A DNA stretch of 56,874 nt. Source: a virus. The notes beneath the pieces are model-generated. The model saw only the letters and a program-made list of their open reading frames with translations, had not been told where the DNA came from and searched no databases. Numbering within the stretch: the first letter of the stretch is position 1; each line of letters starts with the position of its first letter. The DNA is taken from IMG/VR virus record IMGVR_UViG_3300020472_000030, positions 1 through 56,874 of that record, one strand, 5' to 3'. Positions 27,454-34,412 of this stretch are shown piece by piece. Position numbers and translations under genes: made by a program.

Positions 27454-28125
27454 ATGACATATGGATTAGAAATAACAGGTGCCGATGGCATTTATCAACT
27501 AAATAGTAATACTGCTGGTACTAAATATTTGGGAGTGCATGTAAACACTAGTACAACTGCTTTGAACACTGATGTAACAGGCTTCGGTGCTGGTGATTTT
27601 GTATTTGTAAAGCCCAAAAGTAATAACTCCTCTTATTCTAATATGTCAATATGGAGTGCGGGTTCTGTACTCAAATTTGGAGCTCATGCAGACTATCTTA
27701 TCTTAAAAATTTCAACCTCTTTAAGCGATTCGGGTGGTTCGGATTATGGAATATCAGTTACAAATAACGGGAACACGGAAATTTTTAATACAAAAAAGTT
27801 AAATAAGGGAGGAGTAGAAGTCCTAGCTATTAAAGACGAAAATAGTCTTGATGGAGGCGGTGGTACAAACGGTCCTCCCGCTAGCGGTAATGTTATATAT
27901 CAGGCTCCGTCTGGAGGAAATTTAAATAATGTGTGGTTTGGTACAGGAGCAGGGGCTTCGCTTTATGGTTCTGGGTACACCATAAATAGTTGTTATTATG
28001 ACTATACTAATATGCGCATTCTATTTCAGTCTTGGGTGGATTTAGCAGGGGTTCCAGGAGGCGGCGATTCTTTCGCGCCCTTAGGAAACGGAGGAAAAAT
28101 ACTAATAGGAGAATTACACGAATGA
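27454..28125 (+). CDS. Second fibre-like protein (223 aa)
   Basis: Begins TYGLEITGADGIYQLN, like the C-terminal tip domain of the preceding protein, then a second tip-like unit near residue 92 (SDYGISVTNNGNTEIFN), so it looks like tandem tip domains. Gly-rich C-terminal end (DGGGGTNGPPASG). It starts 3 bases after the previous stop and overlaps the chaperone by 4. Probably a fibre tip component. Confidence 0.68.
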   Translation: MTYGLEITGADGIYQLNSNTAGTKYLGVHVNTSTTALNTDVTGFGAGDFVFVKPKSNNSSYSNMSIWSAGSVLKFGAHADYLILKISTSLSDSGGSDYGISVTNNGNTEIFNTKKLNKGGVEVLAIKDENSLDGGGGTNGPPASGNVIYQAPSGGNLNNVWFGTGAGASLYGSGYTINSCYYDYTNMRILFQSWVDLAGVPGGGDSFAPLGNGGKILIGELHE

Positions 28126-28580
28126 GTGGAAAAATATTAACAAGAGTAAATTCAGAGGGGCATATTATAACGTTTTACAGAACAGGCCCTCTCCCACCTA
28201 TAGAGGAAGGAACTGTTGATGGTATAACAACAGTATATGTAGATCAATCGGAAGCTTCTATTTCAAATTTAAATTTGTGGGTGGATACTCATTACTATAA
28301 AGACGGTGAGTGGAAAGAACGATCTGAGCCCCCAGGCGATTGGTACGATTGGAAGAACGAGGCCTGGACACCTAATACCACTGTTGTATATGAAAAAATT
28401 CGAAGACAAAGACATATACTACTACATGAAACAGATTGGACTCAATTTGCAGACAGTCCTTTGTCCGATGAAAAGAAGGCAGAATGGGCGGCATACCGAA
28501 AAATATTAAGAGATATTCCGGAGGATCAATCAACTCTAGACCACCCCAACGCAGTAGTTTGGCCCTCAAAACCATCATAG
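28122..28580 (+). CDS. Tail fibre assembly chaperone-like protein (152 aa)
   Basis: ATG at 28122 overlaps the previous stop (ATGA). The C-terminal motif DWTQFADSPLSDEKKAEWAAYRKILRDIPE, with VVWPSKP at the end, is the signature of phage tail assembly/fibre chaperones. The N-terminal half (TFYRTGPLPPIEEGTVDG) is variable. Placement directly after two fibre genes fits assistance of their folding or trimerisation. Confidence 0.82.
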   Translation: MSGKILTRVNSEGHIITFYRTGPLPPIEEGTVDGITTVYVDQSEASISNLNLWVDTHYYKDGEWKERSEPPGDWYDWKNEAWTPNTTVVYEKIRRQRHILLHETDWTQFADSPLSDEKKAEWAAYRKILRDIPEDQSTLDHPNAVVWPSKPS

Positions 28581-28591
28581 AAAAATTTTTC

Positions 28592-28620
28592 TTGACTTTG
28601 CATCCTGTTTTGAGTATAAT
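28592..28620 (+). promoter_or_regulatory. Promoter for the packaging/head unit
   Basis: TTGACT-17-TATAAT, -10 box 6 bases before ATG 28627. The message would be leaderless. Confidence 0.88.
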
Positions 28621-28626
28621 TCCCTC

Positions 28627-29091
28627 ATGGCTAAAGAAGTAACAACAATTTCTCCGGAAGGACTTGAAGTAGCGAACTCGTACCTGACTCTTGGTAATAT
28701 TAAGGGAGTATGCCAAGATCTAATGGTTGATGAAAAGAAGGTTGTGGATATACTAAATCGACGAGAAGTTAAAAAGTATATCGATACTGTTTACCTCGAT
28801 ACGGGGTATCGAAACAAAAATAACATCGGATCCTTGTTGGACGAGATGATTAATTCGAAGCTTGAAGAAGCACAGGAAAGCGGTGTGTATTCCAGCAAGG
28901 ACTTAGCTGACTTACTACAGCTGGCACACAAAATGCGTATGGATGAGATAAAAGCTCAAGCAGAGCTAGAAAAGGCATCCGCTTCCAATATTAAAAATCA
29001 GACAAATGTTCAGATTAATGAGGGAGTACCATTCGGTCAGGGTAATTATGGCAAGTTAATGGACAAACTCTTAAATGGAACACCAGCCTGA
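28627..29091 (+). CDS. terS: Terminase small subunit (putative)
   Basis: 154 residues. N-terminal HTH-like half (GLEVANSYLTLGNIKGVCQDL, VDEKKVVDILNRREVKKYIDTVYL), resembling Terminase_2-type DNA-recognition domains, then a coiled-coil oligomerisation part (DLLQLAHKMRMDEIKAQAELEKA). Followed at 31193 by the large subunit with six small genes between. The start has no Shine-Dalgarno, matching a leaderless transcript. Function assigned by fold pattern and position. Confidence 0.72.
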   Translation: MAKEVTTISPEGLEVANSYLTLGNIKGVCQDLMVDEKKVVDILNRREVKKYIDTVYLDTGYRNKNNIGSLLDEMINSKLEEAQESGVYSSKDLADLLQLAHKMRMDEIKAQAELEKASASNIKNQTNVQINEGVPFGQGNYGKLMDKLLNGTPA

Positions 29092-29278
29092 TTTAAATGA
29101 ATTACACACACGTTTTTCAACTCATGAAGCTCAATGCGAGGAGAGATGGAAAACTATCTTTAGCCGGTTGCAGGAAATAGAAAGAAAGCAAGATAGACTA
29201 CAGTTTTTGTTGTTGGGAGCAACAGGAACAGTAATCATCTTTTTAGGGAGTATTATACTTACACTACTTAACGGGTAG
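29075..29278 (+). CDS. Small coiled-coil membrane protein, holin-like (67 aa)
   Basis: An N-terminal amphipathic helix with LHTRFSTHEAQCEERWKTIFSRLQEIERKQ, then one C-terminal membrane segment (FLLLGATGTVIIFLGSIILTLL). The layout is that of XhlA-like haemolysin/holin helpers. It overlaps terS by 17 bases. It could be a holin for the lysozyme encoded on the other strand, but the membrane proteins at 12229 and 30815 are equal candidates. Confidence 0.65.
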   Translation: MEHQPDLNELHTRFSTHEAQCEERWKTIFSRLQEIERKQDRLQFLLLGATGTVIIFLGSIILTLLNG

Positions 29279-29309
29279 TCGACGTTCCCCGAGAACGTAG
29301 AGATAATGT

Positions 29310-29756
29310 GTGGAGCCAATCACAGCTGCAGTGGCAGCTTTTAGTGCTGTTAAAAAAGGTATCCAAGTTGGAAAAGAACTGCATGATATGGCAGGGGATA
29401 TCGGCAAACTCTGGGGCGGAATAGATGCTGCTAGAGGTGCGCACAAACAAAAGAAAGACGGACAGTTTATATCTGTAGAGGAAGAAGCTTTACAAACCTT
29501 TGCGGCAAAAAGAAAAGCGGATGAAATTGAAAAAGAACTAAGGGAGTTCATAATTTATACGCTCGGTGGAGCAGCATGGACTCAGTTAATTGAGATTCGC
29601 GGGCAAGTCAGAAAACAAAGAATAGAAGCAGCTGCGGCAGCCCGACGAAAAAAGAGAAAAGTCATTGAAGCAGGAATCATGGTATTAGTTTTACTATTTG
29701 GATTTGGAGTTCTAGGCTACATGGGCTTTATAGTGGTAACACATGGAAACTTTTGA
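29310..29756 (+). CDS. Conserved phage protein with C-terminal membrane anchor (148 aa)
   Basis: GTG start at 29310. An N-terminal helical part (AFSAVKKGIQVGKELHDMAGDIGKLWGG), EEEALQTFAAKRKADEIEKELREFI, then GGAAWTQLIEIRGQVRKQRIEA and a C-terminal membrane helix (MVLVLLFGFGVLGYMGFIVV). It is homologous in layout to the next gene and to a protein widespread in marine T7-like and T4-like phages. Function unknown. Confidence 0.7.
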   Translation: MEPITAAVAAFSAVKKGIQVGKELHDMAGDIGKLWGGIDAARGAHKQKKDGQFISVEEEALQTFAAKRKADEIEKELREFIIYTLGGAAWTQLIEIRGQVRKQRIEAAAAARRKKRKVIEAGIMVLVLLFGFGVLGYMGFIVVTHGNF

Positions 29757-29780
29757 TGCTGAAAGTTAAGAGAACAATAA

Positions 29781-30233
29781 GTGATTGGAGAGGTAGCAGC
29801 CGTTCTAGGTGCGCTCAAGGCGTTGAACGACGGAATCAATACGATCAAACAATCAGCAGGTCATGCAAGTGATCTACAATCCATCGTAGGTAAATGGGCA
29901 GGGGCAAGCGAAAAATACAGGGAAGTTGAACGAAAAAAAGCTGGTAGAATGTCATATAAAGAAGCTTTGGACATGGAAAGTGCAAAGCGCCAGTTAGATA
30001 ACTTTGATCGACAATTAAAAGACATTTGTTTAATGCAGGGTCAAGGAGACTTATATACGTCAATTAAGAAACGTATGGAAGATTCTCGAATAGCTCATGC
30101 AAAAGAGGTGGCACGTTTACGTGTACAAAGAAAAAAGCTAAAAGAGTATTTTCAGCTAGGTTTAGCAGGAATAGTCTTATGGGGCTTAACAATGATAATA
30201 GTGTGGCTGATAATGGTTGCCACTAAAGTATAG
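29781..30233 (+). CDS. Paralogue of the preceding protein (150 aa)
   Basis: GTG start at 29781. Same layout: VLGALKALNDGINTIKQSAGHASDLQSIVGKWAG, EALDMESAKRQLDNFDRQLKDICLMQ, then basic helix RLRVQRKKLKEYFQ and C-terminal membrane helix (LAGIVLWGLTMIIVWLIMV). Tandem duplication followed by divergence is inferred. Coaxial inner-membrane homo- or hetero-oligomers are possible. Confidence 0.7.
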   Translation: MIGEVAAVLGALKALNDGINTIKQSAGHASDLQSIVGKWAGASEKYREVERKKAGRMSYKEALDMESAKRQLDNFDRQLKDICLMQGQGDLYTSIKKRMEDSRIAHAKEVARLRVQRKKLKEYFQLGLAGIVLWGLTMIIVWLIMVATKV

Positions 30234-30242
30234 GAGAATATT

Positions 30243-30290
30243 ATGTGTGAAGTATGTCTATGTGTACCTTGCAGGTGTAATCATGCCTAA
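30243..30290 (+). CDS. 15-residue cysteine-rich peptide
   Basis: ATG 30243 follows TAGGAG at ideal spacing. The whole product is MCEVCLCVPCRCNHA, with five cysteines in 15 residues plus a His, enough to bind a metal ion. It overlaps the next ATG by 8 bases. Too short for database families; the strong ribosome site is the main evidence. Confidence 0.5.
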   Translation: MCEVCLCVPCRCNHA

Positions 30291-30369
30291 GGGTAGAGGA
30301 ACTTACGGGTCAACCGTTGGACGCCCTAAGAAGAAGAAAAAGAGAAAGAGCCGTGCCAAGAAAAAGTAG
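30283..30369 (+). CDS. 28-residue polybasic peptide
   Basis: ATG 30283 inside the end of the Cys-rich peptide. PKGRGTYGSTVGRPKKKKKR followed by KSRAKKK is a recurrent marine phage microprotein type (PxGxGTYGxxxGRPxKKK). Probably nucleic-acid binding because of charge. It overlaps the next gene by 17 bases. Confidence 0.6.
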   Translation: MPKGRGTYGSTVGRPKKKKKRKSRAKKK

Positions 30370-30649
30370 CAGAGGTTCAAAATTAAAAAGAGCAGGCGTT
30401 AAATCTTATAATAAGCCAAAGCGCACTCCGGGGCATAAAACAAAGTCCCATATTGTAGTAGCTAAAGTAGGTACTAAAACAAAGACTATTCGTTTCGGAC
30501 AACAAGGTGCTAAAACGGCTGGTAAACCGAAGAAAAACGAAAGTGAGGCAATGAAGAAAAAGCGAGCAAGTTTTAAAGCTCGTCATGCTAAAAATATTGC
30601 AAAAGGGAAAATGAGTGCGGCGTACTGGGCTGACAAAGTCAAGTGGTAA
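30353..30649 (+). CDS. Basic conserved phage protein (DUF6321-like, 98 aa)
   Basis: Core KRAGVKSYNKPKRTPGHKTKSHIVVAKVG, TKTIRFGQQGAKTAGKPKKNESEAMKKKRASF and KARHAKNIAKGKMSAAYWADKVKW. This is the DUF6321 pattern; function unknown, very basic (DNA-binding is likely). Start chosen as GTG 30353; the open frame reaches an ATG at 30317 but would overlay the polybasic peptide. Confidence 0.78.
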   Translation: MPRKSSRGSKLKRAGVKSYNKPKRTPGHKTKSHIVVAKVGTKTKTIRFGQQGAKTAGKPKKNESEAMKKKRASFKARHAKNIAKGKMSAAYWADKVKW

Positions 30650-30818
30650 TTATATCATAGTCCGGAAGGAGCAACTAGCGGAAGACCGTGAAAAAGCCTC
30701 GAAGGACTATGATAAACAGTGGTATACACGTCTGATTCAAGAATTGGACTGGGCTGAGCAAGCCCAAAGTAAAACGTATAGCCGTAATTGCTATATGGAA
30801 GGAGAGCGTAAAGTATGA
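30615..30818 (+). CDS. Small hypothetical protein (67 aa or shorter)
   Basis: Conserved-looking part: VRKEQLAEDREKASKDYDKQWYTRLIQELDWAEQ. The only ATG (30615) would overlap the preceding gene by 35 bases; a non-ATG start near 30655 is possible. Helical, charged, no membrane segment. It overlaps the next gene by 4 bases. Confidence 0.5.
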   Translation: MRRTGLTKSSGNYIIVRKEQLAEDREKASKDYDKQWYTRLIQELDWAEQAQSKTYSRNCYMEGERKV

Positions 30819-31183
30819 GTGATATGGATAGATTTCAAGGAGACATGTCCAGAAACGAGGTAGAATTAGACCTCAGTAAATTTATGGAGCTTCTCCAAGA
30901 ACAGTCTGCCTTAAAAGATAGGATTCGTGAATTAGAAGACATGGAAACTCGTAATCCTTGGCAAAAGTTTATATTCATGGCACAAGCTGTAGATAGTTGG
31001 AGAATTTTTCCGCGCTTATTTTTAAGTGTTTACATTTTCCTACTATATTACAGCACTATGTGGTTCATGGCATTACCAGAACCCAGTATGGAGCAATCAG
31101 GACTTATTTCAATTATAGTAGGTGCTGGAGCTGCATGGTTTGGTTTGTATGCCGGAACTAGTAAAGGAAAAACTGACCACTAA
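30815..31183 (+). CDS. Two-pass membrane protein, candidate holin (122 aa)
   Basis: A cytoplasmic-looking N-terminal helical half (LSKFMELLQEQSALKDRIRELEDM) is followed by two membrane helices (FPRLFLSVYIFLLYYSTMWFMA and SGLISIIVGAGAAWFGLYAG). The second contains the small-residue face common in holins. The WRIFPRLFxSVYxFLLYY...EPSMEQxG pattern recurs in marine phages. Just upstream of terL. Class II holin topology is possible. Confidence 0.65.
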   Translation: MSDMDRFQGDMSRNEVELDLSKFMELLQEQSALKDRIRELEDMETRNPWQKFIFMAQAVDSWRIFPRLFLSVYIFLLYYSTMWFMALPEPSMEQSGLISIIVGAGAAWFGLYAGTSKGKTDH

Positions 31184-31192
31184 GAGGTTAAT

Positions 31193-32497
31193 ATGACGAT
31201 TGAAATTAGTAGGAGGGATGTTACATCCAACCAACTATTAGAGTTACAATCTGAGACAAGGTTTCTCAAATTACCAGTAGATCCATATTTGGAACTACTC
31301 GGCGTAACGCCACTTGCTAGTCAGGTGGCGATTATCAACGCGATCAACAATCCGAAATACCGTTTTGTGTGTGCGGCAGTTTCGAGAAGGCAGGGTAAAA
31401 CCTACATCGCAAATATAATAGGGCAGCTGGTATCATTAGTGCCCAACTCTAACATACTCATAATGTCTCCCAACTATGCCTTGTCTCAGATTTCTTTTGA
31501 CTTACAAAGAAATCTGATTAAGCATTTTGACTTGGAAGTTGCGAAAGACAATGCGAAAGATAAGGTTATAGAGCTAACAAATGGATCAACTATACGTATG
31601 GGAAGTGTTAATCAAGTGGATAGCTGTGTTGGTAGGAGTTACGACCTTATCATCTTTGATGAAGCCGCTTTGGCTGATGGAAGAGACGCCTTCAATGTTG
31701 CCCTTCGTCCGACACTCGATAAAGATAACTCAAAAGCAATATTCATAAGCACACCAAGAGGAAAGAACAACTGGTTTTCAGAGTTTTTCTACAGGGGATT
31801 TAGCGATGACTTTTCAGAGTGGGCGTCTATTCGGGCTACTTATAAAGATAATCCGCGTATGTCTGAAACTGATATTGCGGAAGCTAGAAAATCTATGTCC
31901 GAGGCCGAGTTTCGACAAGAGTATGAAGCTGACTTTAATACCTATGAAGGTCAGATCTGGAACTTTAACCATGAAGTCTGTATCGGAAACTTCGATGAAA
32001 TTGACACCTCAAAGATGGATGTCTTTGCGGGACTGGATGTTGGTTACAGAGACCCTACGGCCTTTTGTGTAATTGGCTATGACTGGGACGAAGAAAAGTT
32101 CTACTTGTTAGATGAGTACTTAGATGCAGAACAAACCACAGAAACACACGCACGAGAAATACAAAAACGAATTGATAGGTGGGACATAGATTATATTTAT
32201 ATTGACTCCGCTGCACAGCAGACCCGTTTCGATTTTGCTCAGAACTACGATATATCGACAATCAATGCAAAGAAATCAGTTTTAGACGGTATAGCACAAG
32301 TGGCAGGAATAATAGACAATGATAAATTACTTGTCGAACAGACTTGTAAACAATCTCTTTCAGCGTTAGATCAGTACCAGTGGGACCCCAATCCAAACCT
32401 AGTTAAAGAGAAACCGAAACACAATTATGCATCACACATGGCGGATGCGTTAAGGTATGCATTGTACTCATTTGAGACTTCGGCAATAAGTTTTTAG
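31193..32497 (+). CDS. terL: Terminase large subunit
   Basis: 434 residues. ATPase: Walker A SRRQGKT at 64-70, Walker B LIIFDEAAL near 154-162, coupling motif STPRGKNN. Nuclease (RNase H-like): GLDVGYRDPTAF and a downstream DALRYALY Asp. It packages DNA into the prohead and cuts at headful or cos sites; the ATPase and nuclease motifs are complete. TAAGAGGT precedes ATG 31193. Confidence 0.95.
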   Translation: MTIEISRRDVTSNQLLELQSETRFLKLPVDPYLELLGVTPLASQVAIINAINNPKYRFVCAAVSRRQGKTYIANIIGQLVSLVPNSNILIMSPNYALSQISFDLQRNLIKHFDLEVAKDNAKDKVIELTNGSTIRMGSVNQVDSCVGRSYDLIIFDEAALADGRDAFNVALRPTLDKDNSKAIFISTPRGKNNWFSEFFYRGFSDDFSEWASIRATYKDNPRMSETDIAEARKSMSEAEFRQEYEADFNTYEGQIWNFNHEVCIGNFDEIDTSKMDVFAGLDVGYRDPTAFCVIGYDWDEEKFYLLDEYLDAEQTTETHAREIQKRIDRWDIDYIYIDSAAQQTRFDFAQNYDISTINAKKSVLDGIAQVAGIIDNDKLLVEQTCKQSLSALDQYQWDPNPNLVKEKPKHNYASHMADALRYALYSFETSAISF

Positions 32498-32519
32498 GAC
32501 ACCTACTCAAAAATAATGT

Positions 32520-32548
32520 TTGACATAGTATCCCAAACTAGATATAAT
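32520..32548 (+). promoter_or_regulatory. Promoter between terL and HNH/portal
   Basis: TTGACA-17-TATAAT on the plus strand. Normal-length leader (about 28 bases) to ATG 32583 but without a clear Shine-Dalgarno. Confidence 0.88.
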
Positions 32549-32582
32549 TCTCTTACTGAAAAATTAGAAAATCCGAAACCCG

Positions 32583-32951
32583 ATGGCTGAACTGAAACGT
32601 GATGTTGTAAAGTATGTCAGAGATAAGGCAAAATCTAAGTATGAGAAAGGTTCGGCTTGTGAAATTTGCGACTCAACAGAAGCGCTAGATTTTCACCATT
32701 TCTATTCATTAGCCCCTTTAGTACATAAGTGGCTTCGAGAAAATAAACTAGATCCAAAGTACATTCTCGCAATTCGAGACGACTTTATAGAAGAGCACAA
32801 AGCCGAACTTTATGATTATACTGCTACTCTGTGTCATACACACCACATGCAGCTGCATAAAGTATATGGAAGAGACCCAGGTTTAGGAACAGCAAAGAAA
32901 CAAATGCGCTGGGTCGAGATACAAAGAGAAAAACATAATGGCATGGTATGA
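32583..32951 (+). CDS. HNH endonuclease-like protein
   Basis: 122 residues. Zinc-coordinating CEICDSTEALDFHHFYSL and LCHTHHMQLH give the HNH/beta-beta-alpha-metal layout (His-His at FHH, final His in HTHH). HNH enzymes next to terminases often assist genome cleavage and packaging. Overlaps the portal by 14 bases. Sequence features indicate a structural HNH rather than a homing intron, since no intron boundary is visible. Confidence 0.8.
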   Translation: MAELKRDVVKYVRDKAKSKYEKGSACEICDSTEALDFHHFYSLAPLVHKWLRENKLDPKYILAIRDDFIEEHKAELYDYTATLCHTHHMQLHKVYGRDPGLGTAKKQMRWVEIQREKHNGMV

Positions 32952-34128
32952 CAGGTTCTTAGGCCGAAAAGAAGAGGATATTTATGAAAAACTAAATCCT
33001 GTTCAAGAATATTTTGCCGGACAATCACAATCTTCACGTGAACATACTCAAAGTTATGAAAGATACTATGAAACTCTAGAAATTGTTAACCGTGCAGTAA
33101 ATATGGTTGTTGATGACTGTGCAGAAATACCTGCAATAGTACAACCTATTGGAATGTCAGGAATTGTAAAAGGAATAAAGCGTTCAAAAGTCCATAAGCT
33201 TATTAATGAAGAACCCAACTTATTTCAAGACATTAGCTCTTTCAAGCGTAATTTAATTACTGATTATATTCTTGATGGCAATATTTTTATTTATTACGAT
33301 GGTGCTCATTTTTACCACATCCCTGCTAATGATGTTACAATACACGCAGATGCAAAAACTTTTATCGACAGGTATACATATGCTGAAGTAGACTATTCCC
33401 CTGATGAAATCATACACATAAAAGAAAATTCTTTTCATGATATGTATAGAGGAGTATCTCGATTAAAACCTGCTGTTCGTACTATGGCTTTAATGGCGAA
33501 TATGCGACAGTTTCAGGATAACTTCTTTAAAAATGGAGCGGTGCCAGGACTGGTTTTAAAAAGTCCTAATACTTTGTCTGAGAAAATTAAAGAGAGAATG
33601 CTTCAATCGTGGAGTGTAAGATATCAACCTACAGCAGGAGGTAAAAGACCTTTAATTCTGGACGGTGGAATAGAAATTGATGCTATTTCAAATGTTAACT
33701 TCAGAGACTTAGACTTCCAAAGCTCAATAGCTGAAAACGAAAAAATTATATTAAAAGCGTTAGGGGTACCTCCAATTTTACTAGACTCTGGTAATAATGC
33801 AAATATACGTCCCAATATGAGGATGTACTACTTAGAAACAATATTACCTATAGTAAGAAAAGTTAACTTTGCTTTAGAAAGATTCTTCGGCTTTAGTATA
33901 AAGGAAGATATTACTAATATTCCTGCCCTACAGCCTGAGTTACGAGATCAGTCACAGTATTACACTTCATTAGTAAATGGTGGGATTATAAGCGTAAATG
34001 AGGCCAGAGAGCAATTAGGTTTCGAGATGTTAGAGGGACAAGACGATGTACGAATCCCTGCAAATATAGCCGGAAGTGCGGTTAATCCCGATGAAGGCGG
34101 AAGACCTGTTGAGGAGTCAGAAGAATGA
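32938..34128 (+). CDS. Portal protein (HK97 type)
   Basis: 396 residues. HK97-family portal pattern: VNRAVNMVVDDCAEIPAIV, DYILDGNIFIYYDGAHFYHIP, DEIIHIKENSFHDMYRGVSRL, and a C-terminal KALGVPPILLD, NMRMYYLETILP. Forms the dodecameric vertex for DNA entry and tail attachment. Next to terminase and the protease-capsid gene, as usual. Confidence 0.92.
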   Translation: MAWYDRFLGRKEEDIYEKLNPVQEYFAGQSQSSREHTQSYERYYETLEIVNRAVNMVVDDCAEIPAIVQPIGMSGIVKGIKRSKVHKLINEEPNLFQDISSFKRNLITDYILDGNIFIYYDGAHFYHIPANDVTIHADAKTFIDRYTYAEVDYSPDEIIHIKENSFHDMYRGVSRLKPAVRTMALMANMRQFQDNFFKNGAVPGLVLKSPNTLSEKIKERMLQSWSVRYQPTAGGKRPLILDGGIEIDAISNVNFRDLDFQSSIAENEKIILKALGVPPILLDSGNNANIRPNMRMYYLETILPIVRKVNFALERFFGFSIKEDITNIPALQPELRDQSQYYTSLVNGGIISVNEAREQLGFEMLEGQDDVRIPANIAGSAVNPDEGGRPVEESEE

Positions 34129-34412
34129 CAGAAAAGAAAAAACTACACGAAAAACATAGGATGTTAGCCTTGAAATACTTTGCAGAAACTTCTGTTAAGC
34201 AAGGGTATCTTATAAGCAAGGAAGAGGCATTAAAAACCAAATGGATGGATGCATCTTATCTTGATGATGAGGTTTGGTTTGATACATGGGAAGATATCAT
34301 AAAGTCTATGAAGTCTATCTTTACTGAAACTATGGATCTGAAACCAAAAGCCAAAGCAGCCCCTAAAGTTACAAAGGCTGACTCAGGAGGAAAGGATGGA
34401 AAAAGTATTTAA
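34125..34412 (+). CDS. Hypothetical protein between portal and capsid (95 aa)
   Basis: Charged helical protein with Lys-rich C-terminus (KPKAKAAPKVTKADSGG). Overlaps portal and protease genes by 4 and 17 bases. Unrecognised; the position suggests a head assembly accessory. Confidence 0.6.
   Translation: MTEKKKLHEKHRMLALKYFAETSVKQGYLISKEEALKTKWMDASYLDDEVWFDTWEDIIKSMKSIFTETMDLKPKAKAAPKVTKADSGGKDGKSI

Noticed and set aside
32583-32951. HNH gene as a homing endonuclease
   Set aside because: It is in the normal packaging-operon position, in phase with neighbours, and no intron or interrupted gene surrounds it.
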